From assembly GCA_038114465.1 (NCBI GenBank), contig JAYNQW010000004.1, forward strand, positions 1 through 64,000: 64,000 bases of DNA, given 5' to 3'. Under the pieces are notes generated by a model that had not been told where the DNA came from, did not search any database, and saw only the letters and a list, made by a program, of their open reading frames with translations. Every line of letters begins with the position of its first letter. The first letter of the stretch is position 1. This stretch comes from CALINB01 sp938045325 (GTDB lineage Bacteria; Pseudomonadota; Alphaproteobacteria; Rhodospirillales; CALINB01). Below, one piece after another: positions 62,672 to 64,000 of the stretch. A program made the position numbers and the translations under genes.

Positions 62672-63784
62672 TCAGGACCCGACCAGTTTCGTCTTCACGA
62701 ATTTCAAGATCCACTTTTTAACCTCAGGCTTGATGCCGGCGCCGCGTTTCACGACTTCGGTGGCATCTTTGCCGAACGATTGCGGATTATTGCCGAACCG
62801 CTTCTTGGTCAGCTTTTTGAACTTCTTATCCTTGTAAACTTTCTTGATCGTCGCTTGATAGGTGTCGAGGACATCTTTGGAGACACCCGGCGGCAACCAT
62901 AAACCCTTGTTCGACATGGAAATGAGATTGATCAACGCTGTATGCGCTTCCCATTGCATGCCCGAGGGTTTTCTACCGTTCAACTTTTCGTAAATTTCAC
63001 CGACGTGCGGCAGTTCAGGCATAATCGGGTCGCGACCGATGGTGCCATCCGGCTTAGCAAAACCAAGCGCAGCAAAGGTAATAACGCCTTGCTTTTGCAA
63101 TTTAGCGTGATTCTGTTTGCATTTGATCACGGTTTCCTGGCTGAACTGCAATTCACCCCGGACAACCGCTTTGCGGCGCTTACCTGTCGACAGGCCGAAT
63201 AACGGCTTCACGTTGGGAATACCGAGCATGTCGAAGGCCACGAACGAACCGAGACCGGACGAAATGGCGTTTTTATCGCCCATGAGCAAACGCCCCTTAT
63301 CGGCGCCCGCTTTGCGTAATGCTTTGACGTCAGCCAGAGCATCCGAACCGTTGACGCCGAGTTCCTTACGCGCTTGCAAGCAAATACCGAACGGCGATAG
63401 AACAATCGGGTTCCATTTCAACAAGTCAAATTTGACTTTCTTGCCACCAAAAACATAGCTGGTTTGAACCGAACCGCCGGTTGTCATGATGACAGTACCG
63501 TCTCTCGGTGCATTTTTCTGAAACCAGTTCGAACCCTTGATGCCGCCACCGCCTGGTTTATTGACAGCGAGCACCGCCGGTTTGCCCGGTAGGTATTTGC
63601 CGATAAAACTGGCAAAAATTCGACCGTACTTATCCGTACCGCCGCCTTCTTTTGTCGGAATAATAACTTGAATCTTTTTACCGGAATAATCGGCAGCGAT
63701 TCCTGTTGCCGGTGCGGCAACAATACCGGCACCGAGTACGAGAGCACCGGCCATTGTATAAAGTTTTGAATAATGACTACGCAT
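62672..63784 (-). CDS. Lone TctC-family solute receptor
   Basis: The 370-residue protein has a signal peptide (ending ATGIAA) and the TctC family start QVIIPTKEGGGTDKYGRIF, with a Gly-rich NKPGGGGIKGSNWF loop. It is longer than the tctC at 12645 and not closely similar. No tctA or tctB follows: the next gene on its 3' side is on the other strand. It may feed a permease encoded elsewhere, or act as a sensor. The cupin/CobW operon is 0.9 kb downstream. Confidence 0.88.
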   Translation of the reverse strand: MRSHYSKLYTMAGALVLGAGIVAAPATGIAADYSGKKIQVIIPTKEGGGTDKYGRIFASFIGKYLPGKPAVLAVNKPGGGGIKGSNWFQKNAPRDGTVIMTTGGSVQTSYVFGGKKVKFDLLKWNPIVLSPFGICLQARKELGVNGSDALADVKALRKAGADKGRLLMGDKNAISSGLGSFVAFDMLGIPNVKPLFGLSTGKRRKAVVRGELQFSQETVIKCKQNHAKLQKQGVITFAALGFAKPDGTIGRDPIMPELPHVGEIYEKLNGRKPSGMQWEAHTALINLISMSNKGLWLPPGVSKDVLDTYQATIKKVYKDKKFKKLTKKRFGNNPQSFGKDATEVVKRGAGIKPEVKKWILKFVKTKLVGS

Positions 63785-63941
63785 AAGCTTCCTCCATGTT
63801 GGCTAACCTGTATCCCCATAATTTATTAGTATTCATTTGGACACTTCTCATATTAAACACCAAAATCGGGCTCTTGGCTTGCACAATCGCAACCCGCAGT
63901 TTCCGGCGGAAACCCTAGATATTTAGCGCTGATGGATGTCC

Positions 63942-64000
63942 TTAATCGATCGTGAACGGCACTTCGAGCCCAATGCCTTGATCCCGGGCCAGTTCGAAAG
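63942..64000 (-). CDS. 3' end of a gene cut by the window edge
   Basis: The minus-strand reading frame enters from the right edge and ends FELARDQGIGLEVPFTID with a TAA at 63942-63944. The codon use and steady hydrophobic/charged pattern suggest real coding sequence. Too little is present to name a family. It would be upstream of the TctC gene on the same strand, 157 bases away. Confidence 0.4.
   Translation of the reverse strand, partial: FELARDQGIGLEVPFTID

Overview
The window reads as a chromosomal stretch of a free-living, Gram-negative alphaproteobacterium of moderate GC, most like the marine Rhodospirillales-type lineages. The grounds are the GatCAB amidotransferase, a RpoH-type heat-shock sigma factor, HisZ beside PurA, the pyrB-pyrC-plsY-dprA-topA-rnr-rpmG order, MlaA and other envelope proteins, abundant tripartite tricarboxylate transporter (TTT) parts and many TauD-type dioxygenases. 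No phage, IS element, CRISPR array or rRNA was seen. The organism call is inference from gene content only.

Layout. 1-543 is a gene-free stretch holding six degenerate copies of a ~24-nt motif beside tRNA-Ser(GCU). 0.7-9 kb carries a YbaK-type deacylase, a GST, MlaA, a vWA-like DUF1194 protein, a lysine-rich lipase-like protein, a small lipoprotein, gatCAB and an SH3 protein. 9.2-10.3 kb holds ruvX and two tandem ABM-fold monooxygenases. 10.4-17.9 kb is an organic-acid module: tctCBA, two tandem isocitrate/isopropylmalate dehydrogenase-type enzymes and two TauD dioxygenases. 18-35.2 kb is the pyrB-pyrC-plsY / dprA-topA-rnr-ctp-rpmG series, split between plsY and dprA by a 6-kb efflux cassette (one HlyD/EmrA adaptor and three tandem DHA2-family MFS pumps) with its own strong promoter. 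35.4-44.7 kb has a Crp/Fnr regulator, a glycosyltransferase, hisZ, purA, a membrane-anchored pseudokinase with a membrane partner, and rpoH. 44.9-54.3 kb has rluD, a JAMM peptidase, tRNA-Glu(CUC), a small secreted protein broken by one in-frame stop, two more TauD enzymes and several uncharacterised membrane or methyltransferase-like proteins. 54.3-62 kb holds two MmgE/PrpD enzymes facing a seven-gene run: CobW GTPase, five cupin genes (six cupin domains) and an SDR without its catalytic Ser and Tyr. The window ends with a lone TctC receptor and the 3' end of a further gene.

Working together. The two transporter-linked regions and the four TauD enzymes suggest an organism that scavenges small carboxylates and sulfonate- or carnitine-like compounds. 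The most unusual units are the CobW/multi-cupin/pseudo-SDR operon, the pseudokinase-membrane protein pair, and the triple-MFS tripartite pump inserted into a housekeeping gene series. Several genes carry defects or non-standard features: a nonsense-split secreted protein, a DUF2062-like gene without a normal start, and a PyrC lacking the two N-terminal zinc-ligand histidines.
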